Under the pieces are notes generated by a model. It made no database searches. It was not told the origin of the DNA and saw only the letters and a list, made by a program, of their open reading frames with translations. Shown here in pieces: positions 16,296-25,430 of a DNA stretch of 64,000 nt. Location: positions 1-64,000 of the forward strand of contig CAYWIF010000018.1 of assembly GCA_964458265.1 (NCBI GenBank), written 5' to 3'. The DNA is from JAGVSR01 sp964458265. GTDB taxonomy: Bacteria > Pseudomonadota > Alphaproteobacteria > Rhizobiales > Hyphomicrobiaceae. The number at the start of each line of letters is the position of its first letter. Position 1 is the stretch's first letter. The position numbers and the translations under genes are program-made.

Positions 16296-17897
16296 TTATT
16301 CCTGGATCAGCACGGTCTCGTCGTCGCTCGAACGGGTCACGATGGTCACGAGCGAGTTGCCGATTTCCTCGAAGGCTTCGCGCAGTTCGTCGCCGTCATA
16401 GGGGAAGTAGTACTTGCCCGGCGAGGCACATGAGACAAGCGTTTGACGAGCCGGGTCGCTTTCGTTCGTGCTCATGTCGAAGCCGATCGTGTACACGATG
16501 ATGCCATCTTCCTTCATCTTCGTGCAGATTTCAACGGCCTGGTCCGAAGCGTCCGTGGAGCCATACTGCGAGTTATACTGGCCGTCCGTCATGAGCACCG
16601 CGGCCTTGATCACTTCCTCGTTGTGATACTCGGCAACGTCCATGTGACCTTCGCTCCAGAAGCGGTTCCACTCCGGCGACAGCATGTAGTAGCTCCAAGC
16701 CGTGCCGACGTGACCAGCCGTGGCGTTATAGGTGCCGAAGCTCGCGATATGGTCCTTCAACGATTGCTTGTCTGTCGTCAGCGTCTTGATGATCGGCAAA
16801 GAGCAGTTGTTGTTCTGCGACGAGCTGTACTGGGAGGAGAGGCTCGAACCCGGTGCATACACGCCAATGTACTTGCCCGAACCCGCCGCCGCGTCCGTAT
16901 AGGCCTCCGTGCCCTGGCGCTCGGTGATGCACGACCGCAGATACCGCGTCGACATGATCGGAGTAGAGCCGCCAACCACGACATCCGGCACCTTGTACTC
17001 AGTCTTGCCGTTCCGCACGCGCTTCGAGAAGTTACTATTGCAGTAGTTCGAGGCCTGGCTGTTCGTATAGTTCGCGTACGCCGTCACGTCCCGCACTTGC
17101 GAACGGCACGATGAGATTTGCATCCACTCGTAATCGTCGCTGTCGGAGGTGAACACGTACGTGTAGGCCGTACCCGTCTGGAACTGCTCAGTCGCGGCAT
17201 AGCCGGTCGCGGCGGAGGCATAGGAACCAACATTCACGCGCTCGGAGAACGGTACGAGACCAACGCGCCGGTTGTTGGCCGCCGCATCGTTCGGCATGAT
17301 GATGTCGAGGAAGTCCTGAGCGGCCGCCTTCATCGAATCCATCTTGATGTTGCCGTTGTCGTCTTGCCATCCCATCGAGCCCGACACGTCGAGCATCAGC
17401 GAGACTTCGAGATCCTTGGTACCCTGGAGGTTGTTGGTGGCCACGGAGCCCTTGGTGAACACCTCAACATCGAGTTCTTCCGTTCCGAGCAGGCTCATGA
17501 ACGGCGTACCGATGGACGTGCGCAGAACGGGACGAACCGACGCTGTCGCAGGATCGATCACCGACCCGTCGACATAAACGACGCGCGAACCGATAGCATT
17601 CTCACCGTTGCCATTTTCTTCGCGTGCGCGGACCATTCCGTCCTTCTCAAGTCCCTCATCGATGAACGACAACAGACGCTGCTGTCCCTTGTTCACGTCG
17701 CCCGTCTCGCGATATTCGGCGAGACCCGCAGCGGTTGCGGCGTCGGCGACAATCTGGAGCTGCGTGTGTAGACGATGTGCGCGCCCATAATCGACGGCAA
17801 GGCCAACGCCGCCGAGAACCGGCACCATCATCAAGGCGAACAGCATGGCGACGTTGCCGCGTTCGTCCTGGCAAAAATTCACGGGCTTAAGTGACAT
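16296..17897 (-). CDS. TadG-like protein with von Willebrand factor A domain
   Basis: A 533-residue membrane-anchored protein. The N-terminus FCQDERGNVAMLFALMMVPVLGGVGLAVDYGRAH is the TadE/TadG-type pilin-like anchor found in Flp-pilus assembly proteins. A VWA domain begins at SLMLDVSGSMGW, with a complete DxSxS metal-site motif, and continues to the C-terminus (AAVLMTDGQYNS). It probably faces the periplasm. ATG 17897 was chosen because GGGAG lies 7 bases upstream; the frame stays open to 18089. No other tad or cpa genes are visible, so it is an orphan here. Tandem 9-base repeats TCGAATTGT lie upstream at 17962-17979. Confidence 0.85.
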   Translation of the reverse strand: MSLKPVNFCQDERGNVAMLFALMMVPVLGGVGLAVDYGRAHRLHTQLQIVADAATAAGLAEYRETGDVNKGQQRLLSFIDEGLEKDGMVRAREENGNGENAIGSRVVYVDGSVIDPATASVRPVLRTSIGTPFMSLLGTEELDVEVFTKGSVATNNLQGTKDLEVSLMLDVSGSMGWQDDNGNIKMDSMKAAAQDFLDIIMPNDAAANNRRVGLVPFSERVNVGSYASAATGYAATEQFQTGTAYTYVFTSDSDDYEWMQISSCRSQVRDVTAYANYTNSQASNYCNSNFSKRVRNGKTEYKVPDVVVGGSTPIMSTRYLRSCITERQGTEAYTDAAAGSGKYIGVYAPGSSLSSQYSSSQNNNCSLPIIKTLTTDKQSLKDHIASFGTYNATAGHVGTAWSYYMLSPEWNRFWSEGHMDVAEYHNEEVIKAAVLMTDGQYNSQYGSTDASDQAVEICTKMKEDGIIVYTIGFDMSTNESDPARQTLVSCASPGKYYFPYDGDELREAFEEIGNSLVTIVTRSSDDETVLIQE

Positions 17898-18103
17898 TGG
17901 ATTGCTCCCACTTCTTCGAATGTGGGTGCACTTTGCGCCGCTCATATTCCTCAATTCATACTCGAATTGTTCGAATTGTTTGTAAGTCGGCTTGTTCGCA
18001 AGAAAGCACAAACTCTGCTGAAAATGTTCTTGATTGCCCCAATCTTCATTCGATCGTCTTTCTTTACGCATTCTCAACCATGCCGGCACAGCAAAACAAA
18101 AAA

Positions 18104-18158
18104 GGGCGCGGTCCGCACCGCGCCCTTCGGAAAATGAAAAGGGCCGCTTGCGCGGCCC
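18104..18158 (-). terminator. two tandem Rho-independent terminators
   Basis: Two perfect stems lie back to back: GGGCGCGG/CCGCGCCC at 18104-18125 and GGGCCGC/GCGGCCC at 18141-18158. On the minus strand each is followed by a T-run (TTTTTTGTTTT and TTTTCATTTT). They lie directly downstream of the stop of the membrane winged-helix gene (18174) and upstream of the TadG-like promoter, insulating the two genes. Confidence 0.8.
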
Positions 18159-18173
18159 TTATAATGCCTATCG

Positions 18174-19406
18174 CTAGGCAGCCTTCTCTTTGAAGGCCGT
18201 CAATTTCTTATCCTCCTCAAGGTCCCGTGCGCCCTTCAAGGCGATACCAATGTAGCGAACTCTTCCACCAAGCTTGGCTTTCTGGACACCCAATTCGCCA
18301 AACTCACGTCCAAAGGTTGGCAGTGCGAGCGGTTCCTTCTCCTTCACTTCACACCACGCGCAGTACTCTTCGTACAGTTCGGTTGCCGTCATGCTGGAAC
18401 CGTCCTGCGTCTGGACACTCTCCTTGTAGAAGCGCTCCACATCGGTTTCGGGAGCCATGGGTACGATACGCTGAGCAGCCGGGGCCGACCTGTTGTCGTT
18501 GGCTCCGGAACGCGGCTTTGCAGCTATCTGCACGGGCGCCGTCTCACGGACGGGGGCCGCCACCGCTGCCGCAGCGGTGATCACGGGCGTGGCGATCGTC
18601 GCCATGACGGGAGCGGCCGGAGCCATATCGTCATAGAGGCGCCACTGGCTGAAGGCGATGTACATGCCAAAGCACGACCCGACTTCGAGTAGCAATGCGA
18701 TGAAGATGGTCATCGCAATCTGTACGGTATCGACGCTGAAACCCGACAGCTTCGAGAGCACGGCGGCCTGCGGATCGGCTTCAGCCATCACGGCCGAACC
18801 CGACACACTCGACAGCTTGCCCGAAAGCTCGCTGATGCGGACGGAAAGCTTCTCGGCTTCCCGGCCGGCGGCGAGTTCGGCAGTCAAACCGTGATAGGAC
18901 TGGCAGAAGTCGCGCCCCTGCTTGCCCGTCACGTCCGTGCAGCCCTTGGTCCAGGACCATGGGCGCTGGTTCTGAGCGTTGTCGAGATCGCTTTGCACGA
19001 CGCCGACCGGCCGGTGCTGAGGCACCCAACCGAGCTGCTCCTGCGCCCGCGCCAGATCCGAACGCAGATCCTTGTACGACTGGGCCTCAGCGGCACGCTG
19101 GCCGGTGGTGTCCAGACGGTTCAAGGCCGCGTGGCCGAGCGCCGACGTGAGCGAGTAGGCGGTCATCACGATACCGACCACCGCGGCCGCAGCAGCCTGC
19201 GACCACATCCTGTTTCTGATAGCGGCGAAGAAAAAGAAAGGAACGAGTGCCTTCAGGCAGTCTGCGGCGGCCGAAGCCGAACCGTAGATCAAACCGTCGA
19301 GCTCGGTCTTTCCGAGTTGGTAGCCAAAACGCCAGTTCATCGCAGCCGACACGGCGAGTAGTACGCCCGCTGCGAGAACGCCGAGTACACCCATGAGGTG
19401 TCGCAT
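18174..19406 (-). CDS. multi-pass membrane protein with predicted C-terminal winged-helix domain
   Basis: I do not recognise a named family. The 410-residue protein has hydrophobic segments at about 6-26, 52-63 and 68-93, then a largely helical region to about 210 with heptad-like stretches. A fourth membrane segment lies at about 225-253 (TVQIAMTIFIALLLEVGSCFGMYIAF), followed by an Ala/Pro-rich linker. A folded tail spans about 322-390: ERFYKESVQTQDGSSMTATE, then LYEEYCAWC and GREFGELGVQKAKLGGRVRYIGIAL. That tail resembles the helical/winged domain at the C-termini of phage-type primases. ATG 19406 has GGAGAGG 3-6 bases upstream; the frame is open to 19736. Tandem terminators follow the stop. 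Confidence 0.7.
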   Translation of the reverse strand: MRHLMGVLGVLAAGVLLAVSAAMNWRFGYQLGKTELDGLIYGSASAAADCLKALVPFFFFAAIRNRMWSQAAAAAVVGIVMTAYSLTSALGHAALNRLDTTGQRAAEAQSYKDLRSDLARAQEQLGWVPQHRPVGVVQSDLDNAQNQRPWSWTKGCTDVTGKQGRDFCQSYHGLTAELAAGREAEKLSVRISELSGKLSSVSGSAVMAEADPQAAVLSKLSGFSVDTVQIAMTIFIALLLEVGSCFGMYIAFSQWRLYDDMAPAAPVMATIATPVITAAAAVAAPVRETAPVQIAAKPRSGANDNRSAPAAQRIVPMAPETDVERFYKESVQTQDGSSMTATELYEEYCAWCEVKEKEPLALPTFGREFGELGVQKAKLGGRVRYIGIALKGARDLEEDKKLTAFKEKAA

Positions 19407-20326
19407 AGCCCTCTCCATTGCACAGAGCCGGTCGGACGCTTGGAAAACCCCCATCGTCCCGGCTCGCTTTGTCTTGTTGTCCGTGAGGGAAAAACGGAAA
19501 GCCGGCTGAGCACCAGACACGAGACTGCCGGCCGCCTTCGAACCCGCCCGTTTGAGCAGCCGGACCATCCCCAAATGGCACCCGGCGCGGACGGCAGCGA
19601 TGGCGGAAACAATCTCGAGACCTGCCGGACCTTCAGCCTGTTTCCTCGCCTTGTTCACAGGCCGAACTGCCGCTAGAGCCAGCCGGTGGAAAATCGAAGG
19701 CGAAGGGCTGAAGCAAACAAGTGTCGAACGCGACACACTCCCCTCAATTGGGAAGGCTATGTGATTCGAAATCTTTTGTTAAGGGAATCAGAAGTGTAGG
19801 CAAATCGCTCCGAGGACGCGCCACGCACGGTGGCCACATCGCAACATGTAACCATGCCCAAGCTATCAACAAGCACGGCATGACTTGTTCAACGGATATC
19901 CCCATCACCTATCGAGACCTGTCAATAACTCTGCTGTTGGTTCCCAGCCCAGTTTGCCCCTTCTCCATGCGCGCCAAACTTAGCGGCGTCGCCGCGCCCA
20001 AGGACTCGCCGGGCACCCGCGCAACGGGCAACCCTTGAAGTCAAACAAACACTTAAGGTCAAAACAGCGCTTTTGGCGGGGGCCAAAATGAGTTAATGTT
20101 CATCAATCAATCGGGCGGTGATTTCATACGCCCAGAATTCCGGGCCCAAGCGGAGAGCAGGCGGCCCGTCTGGTCCGGGCGAACGCCGCGCCGAACCCAA
20201 AAATGAGACCCGGAAGTCAATCCGAGCGGCGACCTGCGGACATGGCGAAAATCCGTCATGCCTAGAAGCGAACCGAACGCCGCCGGCACGCGCCGGCTGC
20301 AGGCCCTGTGTGGGGAGTAGGCCTCG
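19407..20326. other. long intergenic region, no gene supported
   Basis: About 920 bases separate the membrane winged-helix gene from the next gene. Open frames here are short or overlap on both strands without recognisable motifs. A perfect 7-base hairpin TTTTGGC-GGGG-GCCAAAA lies at 20071-20088. The region around 19740-19800 is AT-richer than its surroundings and probably holds the promoter of the minus-strand gene. Confidence 0.5.
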
Positions 20327-21391
20327 ATGCAACGGATCGCAGCGGTACTGATCGTCGGCGGAGGCTTGGCTTTCCTCGCCTCCGAATACTACCCCTCTCC
20401 CGCCGACCGCGAAGAGCAAGTCGCCGCCATGACGCGCATCGTGGCGCGCGCCACGATTCTGGAACCGAAAGTGGTTCCAGCCGAACAGCCCGGTCTCCGC
20501 CGTCCGGTCGCGTCGCCAGCCGCAACCTATGTCAGTCCCACGCCGGCGCCGGTCGCTGTAGCCCCCGGCCCCGCTGCAACGGCCCAACTCACCGCTCCCA
20601 TTGCGGCCCCGGTTGCCCCGGCACCTGCGCCGGCCACGCTTGCAGCCGTCAATGTTCAAACCGCCGTGCCGGTCGCGCCACCGGCCGCCGCGCCGCGCCA
20701 GGAAAACCGCGATATCCAGCGCCGTCTCGCGCGCGAGATTCAATCCGAATTGAAGCGTGTAGGCTGTTATTATGGCCGCCTGGACGGCAGTTGGGGCCAT
20801 CGCTCCCGCGACGCCATGGCGGCGTTCATGGCGCGCGTCAACGCCTCTCTGCCGACCTATGAGCCCGACGTCTTCCTCCTGTCACTCATCAAGGGCCAGA
20901 CCAGCACGGTCTGCGGCACCACGTGCGCGAAGGGCGAAGTCCGCGCCTCCGGCCGCTGCGTCCCGCAATCGGTCATCGCGCAAAATTCCAGCCGCGATAC
21001 GCGGGCGGTTCCTGCTGCCGAGCCTGTCCCGGCGGCTCCCGTCGTGACCGCCACTCGCGCCGATCCGCTCCCCGGCCGCATGGCGATCGGTGCACCGCTG
21101 CCATCCTCAGGGTCGCCGCCTCCGCCCGTCACATCCGCGCGCGCCGCCGAAACCTTACCGTGGCAGGCCGTCCAGGAACCCCAGCCGAACGCCCGTCCCG
21201 AACTGGCGGCGCTCGATGCCGGTGAAACGGATTTGTCCGGCTACACCGCCCTTCCTCCTCCACCTCGCAAAGTGAAAAAGGCAAAGCGGTCGTCATGGTC
21301 GCCACCGCCGCCGCGCGCCAAGCCGAGCAAGCGCCGCTACGGCACGCGCGCGGTCCAGACGCTCTTCCTGCATCCTCTCGGACGCATGTAA
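20327..21391 (+). CDS. exported Ala/Pro-rich protein with peptidoglycan-binding-like core
   Basis: A 354-residue protein. An N-terminal hydrophobic segment (IAAVLIVGGGLAFLASEYY) is followed by low-complexity Ala/Pro/Val sequence to about 120. A compact domain at about 125-210 contains REIQSELKRVGCYYGRLDGSWG, then RDAMAAFMARVN and CGTTCAKGEVRASGRCVP. The LxxxGCYxGxxDGxWG pattern resembles a divergent PG_binding_1 unit with paired cysteines. The C-terminal half is again Pro/Ala-rich, ending in a basic tail. It probably sits in the envelope; the function is unknown. Confidence 0.7.
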   Translation: MQRIAAVLIVGGGLAFLASEYYPSPADREEQVAAMTRIVARATILEPKVVPAEQPGLRRPVASPAATYVSPTPAPVAVAPGPAATAQLTAPIAAPVAPAPAPATLAAVNVQTAVPVAPPAAAPRQENRDIQRRLAREIQSELKRVGCYYGRLDGSWGHRSRDAMAAFMARVNASLPTYEPDVFLLSLIKGQTSTVCGTTCAKGEVRASGRCVPQSVIAQNSSRDTRAVPAAEPVPAAPVVTATRADPLPGRMAIGAPLPSSGSPPPPVTSARAAETLPWQAVQEPQPNARPELAALDAGETDLSGYTALPPPPRKVKKAKRSSWSPPPPRAKPSKRRYGTRAVQTLFLHPLGRM

Positions 21392-21405
21392 CTCCCTCCG
21401 CAAGT

Positions 21406-21774
21406 CTAGTCCGGCCGCGTGCTGGCAGCGATCCAGTCGAGATAAGCGGTCAGCCCGCCCTCGACCGGCAACACGACGAATGCGGGAGTTGTATAGGGAT
21501 GCCGCTCGCGCGCCGCATGGATCACGCGCTCGGCCAGACCTGACCGGGTCTTGAAGATCGCGACGCATTCCGTCGCGCGCCCGACCATACCGTCCCAACG
21601 GTAGACCGAAATCATCCCGGGCAGAATGTTAACGCACGCCACGAGCCCCGCTTCCACCAGCGTGCGCCCGCCCGCTTCCGCCGTCTCGGCATCGGGATAG
21701 GTCGCGTAAATCAGAACGGGCTTGTCGTTCGGGTCCAAGTGCGAGAGCCTTCCCATGGCTTGGCGGGCAGACAC
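21406..21774 (-). CDS. cutA: divalent-cation tolerance protein CutA
   Basis: CutA1 is a small trimeric protein structurally related to PII and linked to copper tolerance in some bacteria. The family signature is intact: LIYATYPDAETAEAGGRTLVEAGLVACVNILPGMISVYRWDG, then ECVAIFKTRSG and RHPYTTPAFVVLPVEGG. The start is taken at GTG 21774; an ATG at 21756 gives a slightly shorter form. It is convergent with the peptidoglycan-binding-like gene (14-base gap) and divergent from nadK. Confidence 0.92.
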   Translation of the reverse strand: MSARQAMGRLSHLDPNDKPVLIYATYPDAETAEAGGRTLVEAGLVACVNILPGMISVYRWDGMVGRATECVAIFKTRSGLAERVIHAARERHPYTTPAFVVLPVEGGLTAYLDWIAASTRPD

Positions 21775-21844
21775 TGTTGGTCAACTGCCCCCGTGCTAAG
21801 CCCGACGTCAACGCCAAACCTCGCTTCCGAGCCAGCCCCACCGC

Positions 21845-22627
21845 ATGAGCAAACCGCCCAACCCCTACGACCGCATCGCTTTCGTTGCCAGCGACGTGCC
21901 CGAAGCCCGCGCTGCGCTCGAAGGCCTGTCGGCCCGCTACGGCAATGCACGCCCCGCCGACGCCGGGGTGATCGTTGCCCTCGGTGGCGACGGACTCATG
22001 CTCCAGACGCTGCACCGCTACATGAACGACCGCATCCCGATCTACGGCATGAACCGCGGCTCGGTCGGCTTCCTCATGAACGAGTACCACGAAGACGATC
22101 TGCGCCAGCGCCTCGCCGCCGCCGAGGTGACGCGTGTGCATCCCCTATCGATGGTCGCCACCGACATCCACGGCAAATCGACCAAGGGTCTTGCGATCAA
22201 CGAGGTCTCGCTCTTCCGCCAAATCCATCAAGCCGCGAAACTGTCGATCGCGGTCGACGGCACGATGCGGATGGAGGAGCTCATCTGCGATGGCGTCCTC
22301 GTCGCCACGCCTGCGGGTTCCACGGCCTACAATCTCTCCGCTCACGGCCCCATCCTGCCGCTGGATGCGAAGCTCCTGGCGCTCACCCCCATCAGCCCGT
22401 TCCGGCCGCGCCGCTGGCGTGGCGCACTCCTGCCGGACAGCGCGCGCATCACGATCACGGTGAGCGAACATCAAAAGCGCCCCGTCAGCGCCGTCGCCGA
22501 TCACATCGAAACCCGCGACGTCGTCCGCGTCGAGATCGAACAGGCCCGCCACATCGATCTCTTCATGCTTTTCGACCCCGGCCACTCGCTCGACGAGCGC
22601 GTTATCGCCGAACAGTTCCGGTTCTAG
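21845..22627 (+). CDS. nadK: NAD kinase
   Basis: Phosphorylates NAD to NADP in the cytosol. Family motifs are clear: VIVALGGDGLMLQTLH contains the GGDG ATP-binding motif, followed by YGMNRGSVGFLMNEY, AINEVSLFRQ, and the glycine-rich CDGVLVATPAGSTAYNLSAHGPILP. The 260 residues fit the shorter alphaproteobacterial form. It is a single gene with no obvious operon partner. Confidence 0.95.
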   Translation: MSKPPNPYDRIAFVASDVPEARAALEGLSARYGNARPADAGVIVALGGDGLMLQTLHRYMNDRIPIYGMNRGSVGFLMNEYHEDDLRQRLAAAEVTRVHPLSMVATDIHGKSTKGLAINEVSLFRQIHQAAKLSIAVDGTMRMEELICDGVLVATPAGSTAYNLSAHGPILPLDAKLLALTPISPFRPRRWRGALLPDSARITITVSEHQKRPVSAVADHIETRDVVRVEIEQARHIDLFMLFDPGHSLDERVIAEQFRF

Positions 22628-22701
22628 AAAAGCGCTCGCGGCCTCGCTCCGCCGGAACCGCACGCCAGCCGCTGCAATCCGCGCGACAAGCGGGCCGGCA
22701 A

Positions 22702-23280
22702 TCACGCCCCCCAGCGAGTCACGACATCCGCAAGCGCCGGCCGTTCGCGCTCATCGGGTTTCTGGGTGGCCGTGCCGACATGAACGAAGCCCGCGATTCG
22801 CTCGTTGGCGGCCAGACCGAAGCCCTCCGTGAACGTCTTGGAATATGACACCCACTCCGTGATCCAGCATGTCCCATAGCCCATTGCGTTCGCGGCAACG
22901 CACAAGTTCATGCAGGCCGCACCTGCCGACAGGATTTGCTCCCACTCCGGCGCGCCCCGCGTCTCCTTCACGCGCGAAACGACCGCGATCACCAGCGGCG
23001 CCCGTTGAAACCGCCGGCGCTCCGTGTCGAGCCGCACATGCGACGGCGGTTCGGCTTCTTCGCGGCGGCACGCCTCAGCAGCCAGTTCGCCGAGCTTCGC
23101 GCGCGCTTCACCCTCGATGATCACGAAACGCCAGGGCGCGAGCTTCTTGTGATCAGGAACCCGCGCGGCGATCGTCAGGATCGTTGCCAATTCTTCGGCC
23201 GACGGCGCGGGCGCGACCAGAAGATCCGGCTTCACCGAACGGCGGGTGGTCAGGAGATCGATGGTCGCAAGGTTCGGCAT
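22702..23280 (-). CDS. nitroreductase family protein (YdjA-like)
   Basis: An FMN-dependent oxidoreductase of the nitroreductase fold. The FMN-contacting N-terminus LLTTRRSVKPDLL is followed by AARVPDHKKLAPWRFVIIEG and the C-terminal AANAMGYGTCWITEW, typical of the YdjA-like subgroup, which is short (about 185-190 residues). The natural substrate is unknown. GAGG lies just before the ATG. It faces nadK tail to tail with a 74-base gap. Confidence 0.88.
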   Translation of the reverse strand: MPNLATIDLLTTRRSVKPDLLVAPAPSAEELATILTIAARVPDHKKLAPWRFVIIEGEARAKLGELAAEACRREEAEPPSHVRLDTERRRFQRAPLVIAVVSRVKETRGAPEWEQILSAGAACMNLCVAANAMGYGTCWITEWVSYSKTFTEGFGLAANERIAGFVHVGTATQKPDERERPALADVVTRWGA

Positions 23281-23433
23281 GGTCCTCGTCTCGAAATGTC
23301 AACAGGTTGCAGCAGCTTGGGAACACCAAACGAGCCCCCTCGCTATCCCAACACGGCCTCTGGTACAATCCAGCCTGTGTCTCGCCAAATTCCGGCGCAA
23401 GACTTGTCAGCCAAAAATCCCGGAGACCTTCGC

Positions 23434-25389
23434 TTGCGATTAGCTCGACGTCTGATAGAGGCCGGTGTTGTGCTGTCCATGGCCATTCTTGCGCCACGCG
23501 CCATCGCTGATACCGCGCCGCCCGTGCTCATCATCGTCGACGGCTCCGGCTCCATGTGGGGCAAGATGGAGGGCGACCAGACGGCGAAGCTGTATGGCGT
23601 CCGCGACCTCCTGCGCGAACGGCTCCTCGCCGCACCGGCACAGTCGCGCATCGGGCTCGGCTCCTTCGGCCATCGGCGCAAGGGCGACTGCGGCGATGTC
23701 GAAATCATCACACCGATCGAGGCCGGTGGCTCGGAAGGCGCCATCGCGGCACTGGACGAGTTGAATCCACGGGGCAAGGGTCCCTTGACAGCCGCCGTGC
23801 GTGAGGCCGCCAAGACCATGGGCGCGGGTGCCGGCGGCCACATCATCCTCGTCCACGACAACGCCGATAACTGCAACCAGGACGTCTGCGCCGCCGCGAA
23901 CGACATCGCCAAGTCAAATCCTGCCCTGCGCGTCCATGTCTTGAGCCTCGGGCTTGCAAAGCCCGAGCGCGACCGCATGCAGTGTCTCGCGGCCACGACG
24001 AAAGGGCTGCAATTCGACGCCGCCAACCAGGCTGGCATCGCGGCCGCTTTGACGGACATTTTCAAGAGCGCAGCGTTGGACGCGACCTTGCCACCGGCGG
24101 CAGCACCCGCCCCGGCGGCAGCGGCACCTCCGCCGCCCGAAGCCAAAGGACCACCCGGCCTGCGGCTTTCCGCTTCGCTGAGCGACGGCGGTGCCGCCGT
24201 CGATGCTGCCCTCTCGTGGCGCATCACGAAAGCCGGAGCCGCTCCGGAAACGCCGCCGCTCGTCGAACGAAAGAGCCGTGAGATCAATGAGCCCGTCGAA
24301 CCCGGTCGCTACAGCGTAGCCGTGACATACGGCCTGATCCAGCGCACTCAGGATATCGATGTCGGCGGCGATGGTCCCACAGTGCAGCGCCTTGCCCTCG
24401 CCGGCGGACGGCTTGAAGTTTCGGCAACCGCCAACCGTCAGGGCGATCAGTTGACCGCCCCCGTCATGACCATCATGGCTCTCCCGGCCGGTGACGCGTC
24501 GCCCGCGTCCGTTCTGTGGATCGGCCGCGAAGCCAGGGCCAGCCTGGTCGTACCCGCCGGCAAGTACACCATCGAAGTCGCCGATGGGCTTGCCCGGACC
24601 ACGCAAACGGTCGAGATAAAGCCCGGCAGCGTGGCGCGTGCGGATTTGATCCTGGACACGGGCCGCCTTGAGTTGACCGCTACGGCCTTCGCAGGCGGAC
24701 CGGGCCTGGAGCGCGTCCTCTATTTGATCTCGGCCGACGATCCCAGTGCACCCGCCGGCCGGCGCGAAGTCGCCCGCTCCGCAGCACCTCTCGCCTCGTT
24801 CATATTGCAGGCCGGAACCTACTACATCACCGCCCGGCACGGCGCTGGTGAACATCGCGATCAGGTGGCAATTTCATCGGGTGATGTCGTCAAGCGCACG
24901 CTGGTGCTCGGCGTCGGCAAGTTGACGGTGAAGCCGCAAATATTGCAAATCACAGCGCAACCAGACCGGGCAACCGTCACCCGTGTTTTCGAAGCAGACG
25001 CCAGCAAGCGCCTCGTCGGTCAGAGCACGGCGCCATCACCTGTCTTTATCCTCAATGCCGGCCGCTATCGCGTGGAAGCGCAAATCGGCAAGTCGAACAT
25101 CCGCGCCGAGCGCATCGTCGAACTTGCAGCCGGCGCCGACATCGCGAGCGTGATCGATCTCCAAGCCGCGGCCATCGACATTTCCGGCATTCCAGGTCCC
25201 GCCACCCAGGCCGCCTTGCGCGACAACGCCGGGCGGGTCGTTTGGCGCTCCCGTGCCGGTCACGACTACAAGGCCGTTGTTGCGCCCGGCGAGTACCTTC
25301 TTCAAATCGACGGCAGCGGTGTGTCGACCGAAAAGCGCATCAGCGTCAAGCCGGGCGCCGCGATCTCGGTCGACGCCGCAGCGCCATGA
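23434..25389 (+). CDS. secreted VWA-domain protein with five C-terminal beta-sandwich repeats
   Basis: A 651-residue exported protein. The signal peptide spans about 1-26 and ends in ILAPRAIAD. The VWA domain runs from about 30 to 210 with the metal-site motif D36-G-S-G-S and KGPLTAAV; paired cysteines in DNCNQDVC suggest periplasmic disulfides. After an Ala/Pro linker, residues 242-651 form about five units of roughly 82 residues, each ending in a 'pGxYxVxxxxG...R.V.V..G' strand pattern. The start is TTG 23434, with GGAG 8 bases upstream; the frame opens much earlier. The next gene encodes a protein made of the same units, so they probably work together. Confidence 0.75.
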   Translation: MRLARRLIEAGVVLSMAILAPRAIADTAPPVLIIVDGSGSMWGKMEGDQTAKLYGVRDLLRERLLAAPAQSRIGLGSFGHRRKGDCGDVEIITPIEAGGSEGAIAALDELNPRGKGPLTAAVREAAKTMGAGAGGHIILVHDNADNCNQDVCAAANDIAKSNPALRVHVLSLGLAKPERDRMQCLAATTKGLQFDAANQAGIAAALTDIFKSAALDATLPPAAAPAPAAAAPPPPEAKGPPGLRLSASLSDGGAAVDAALSWRITKAGAAPETPPLVERKSREINEPVEPGRYSVAVTYGLIQRTQDIDVGGDGPTVQRLALAGGRLEVSATANRQGDQLTAPVMTIMALPAGDASPASVLWIGREARASLVVPAGKYTIEVADGLARTTQTVEIKPGSVARADLILDTGRLELTATAFAGGPGLERVLYLISADDPSAPAGRREVARSAAPLASFILQAGTYYITARHGAGEHRDQVAISSGDVVKRTLVLGVGKLTVKPQILQITAQPDRATVTRVFEADASKRLVGQSTAPSPVFILNAGRYRVEAQIGKSNIRAERIVELAAGADIASVIDLQAAAIDISGIPGPATQAALRDNAGRVVWRSRAGHDYKAVVAPGEYLLQIDGSGVSTEKRISVKPGAAISVDAAAP

Positions 25390-25430
25390 CATTGAAACGC
25401 GCCCGCTTTTGAACGTGCCACACTTCGACC

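Noticed and set aside
21739..22848. 369-residue plus-strand frame across cutA and nadK
   Set aside because: Arg/Pro/His-rich out-of-frame product of nadK, which has complete NAD kinase motifs.
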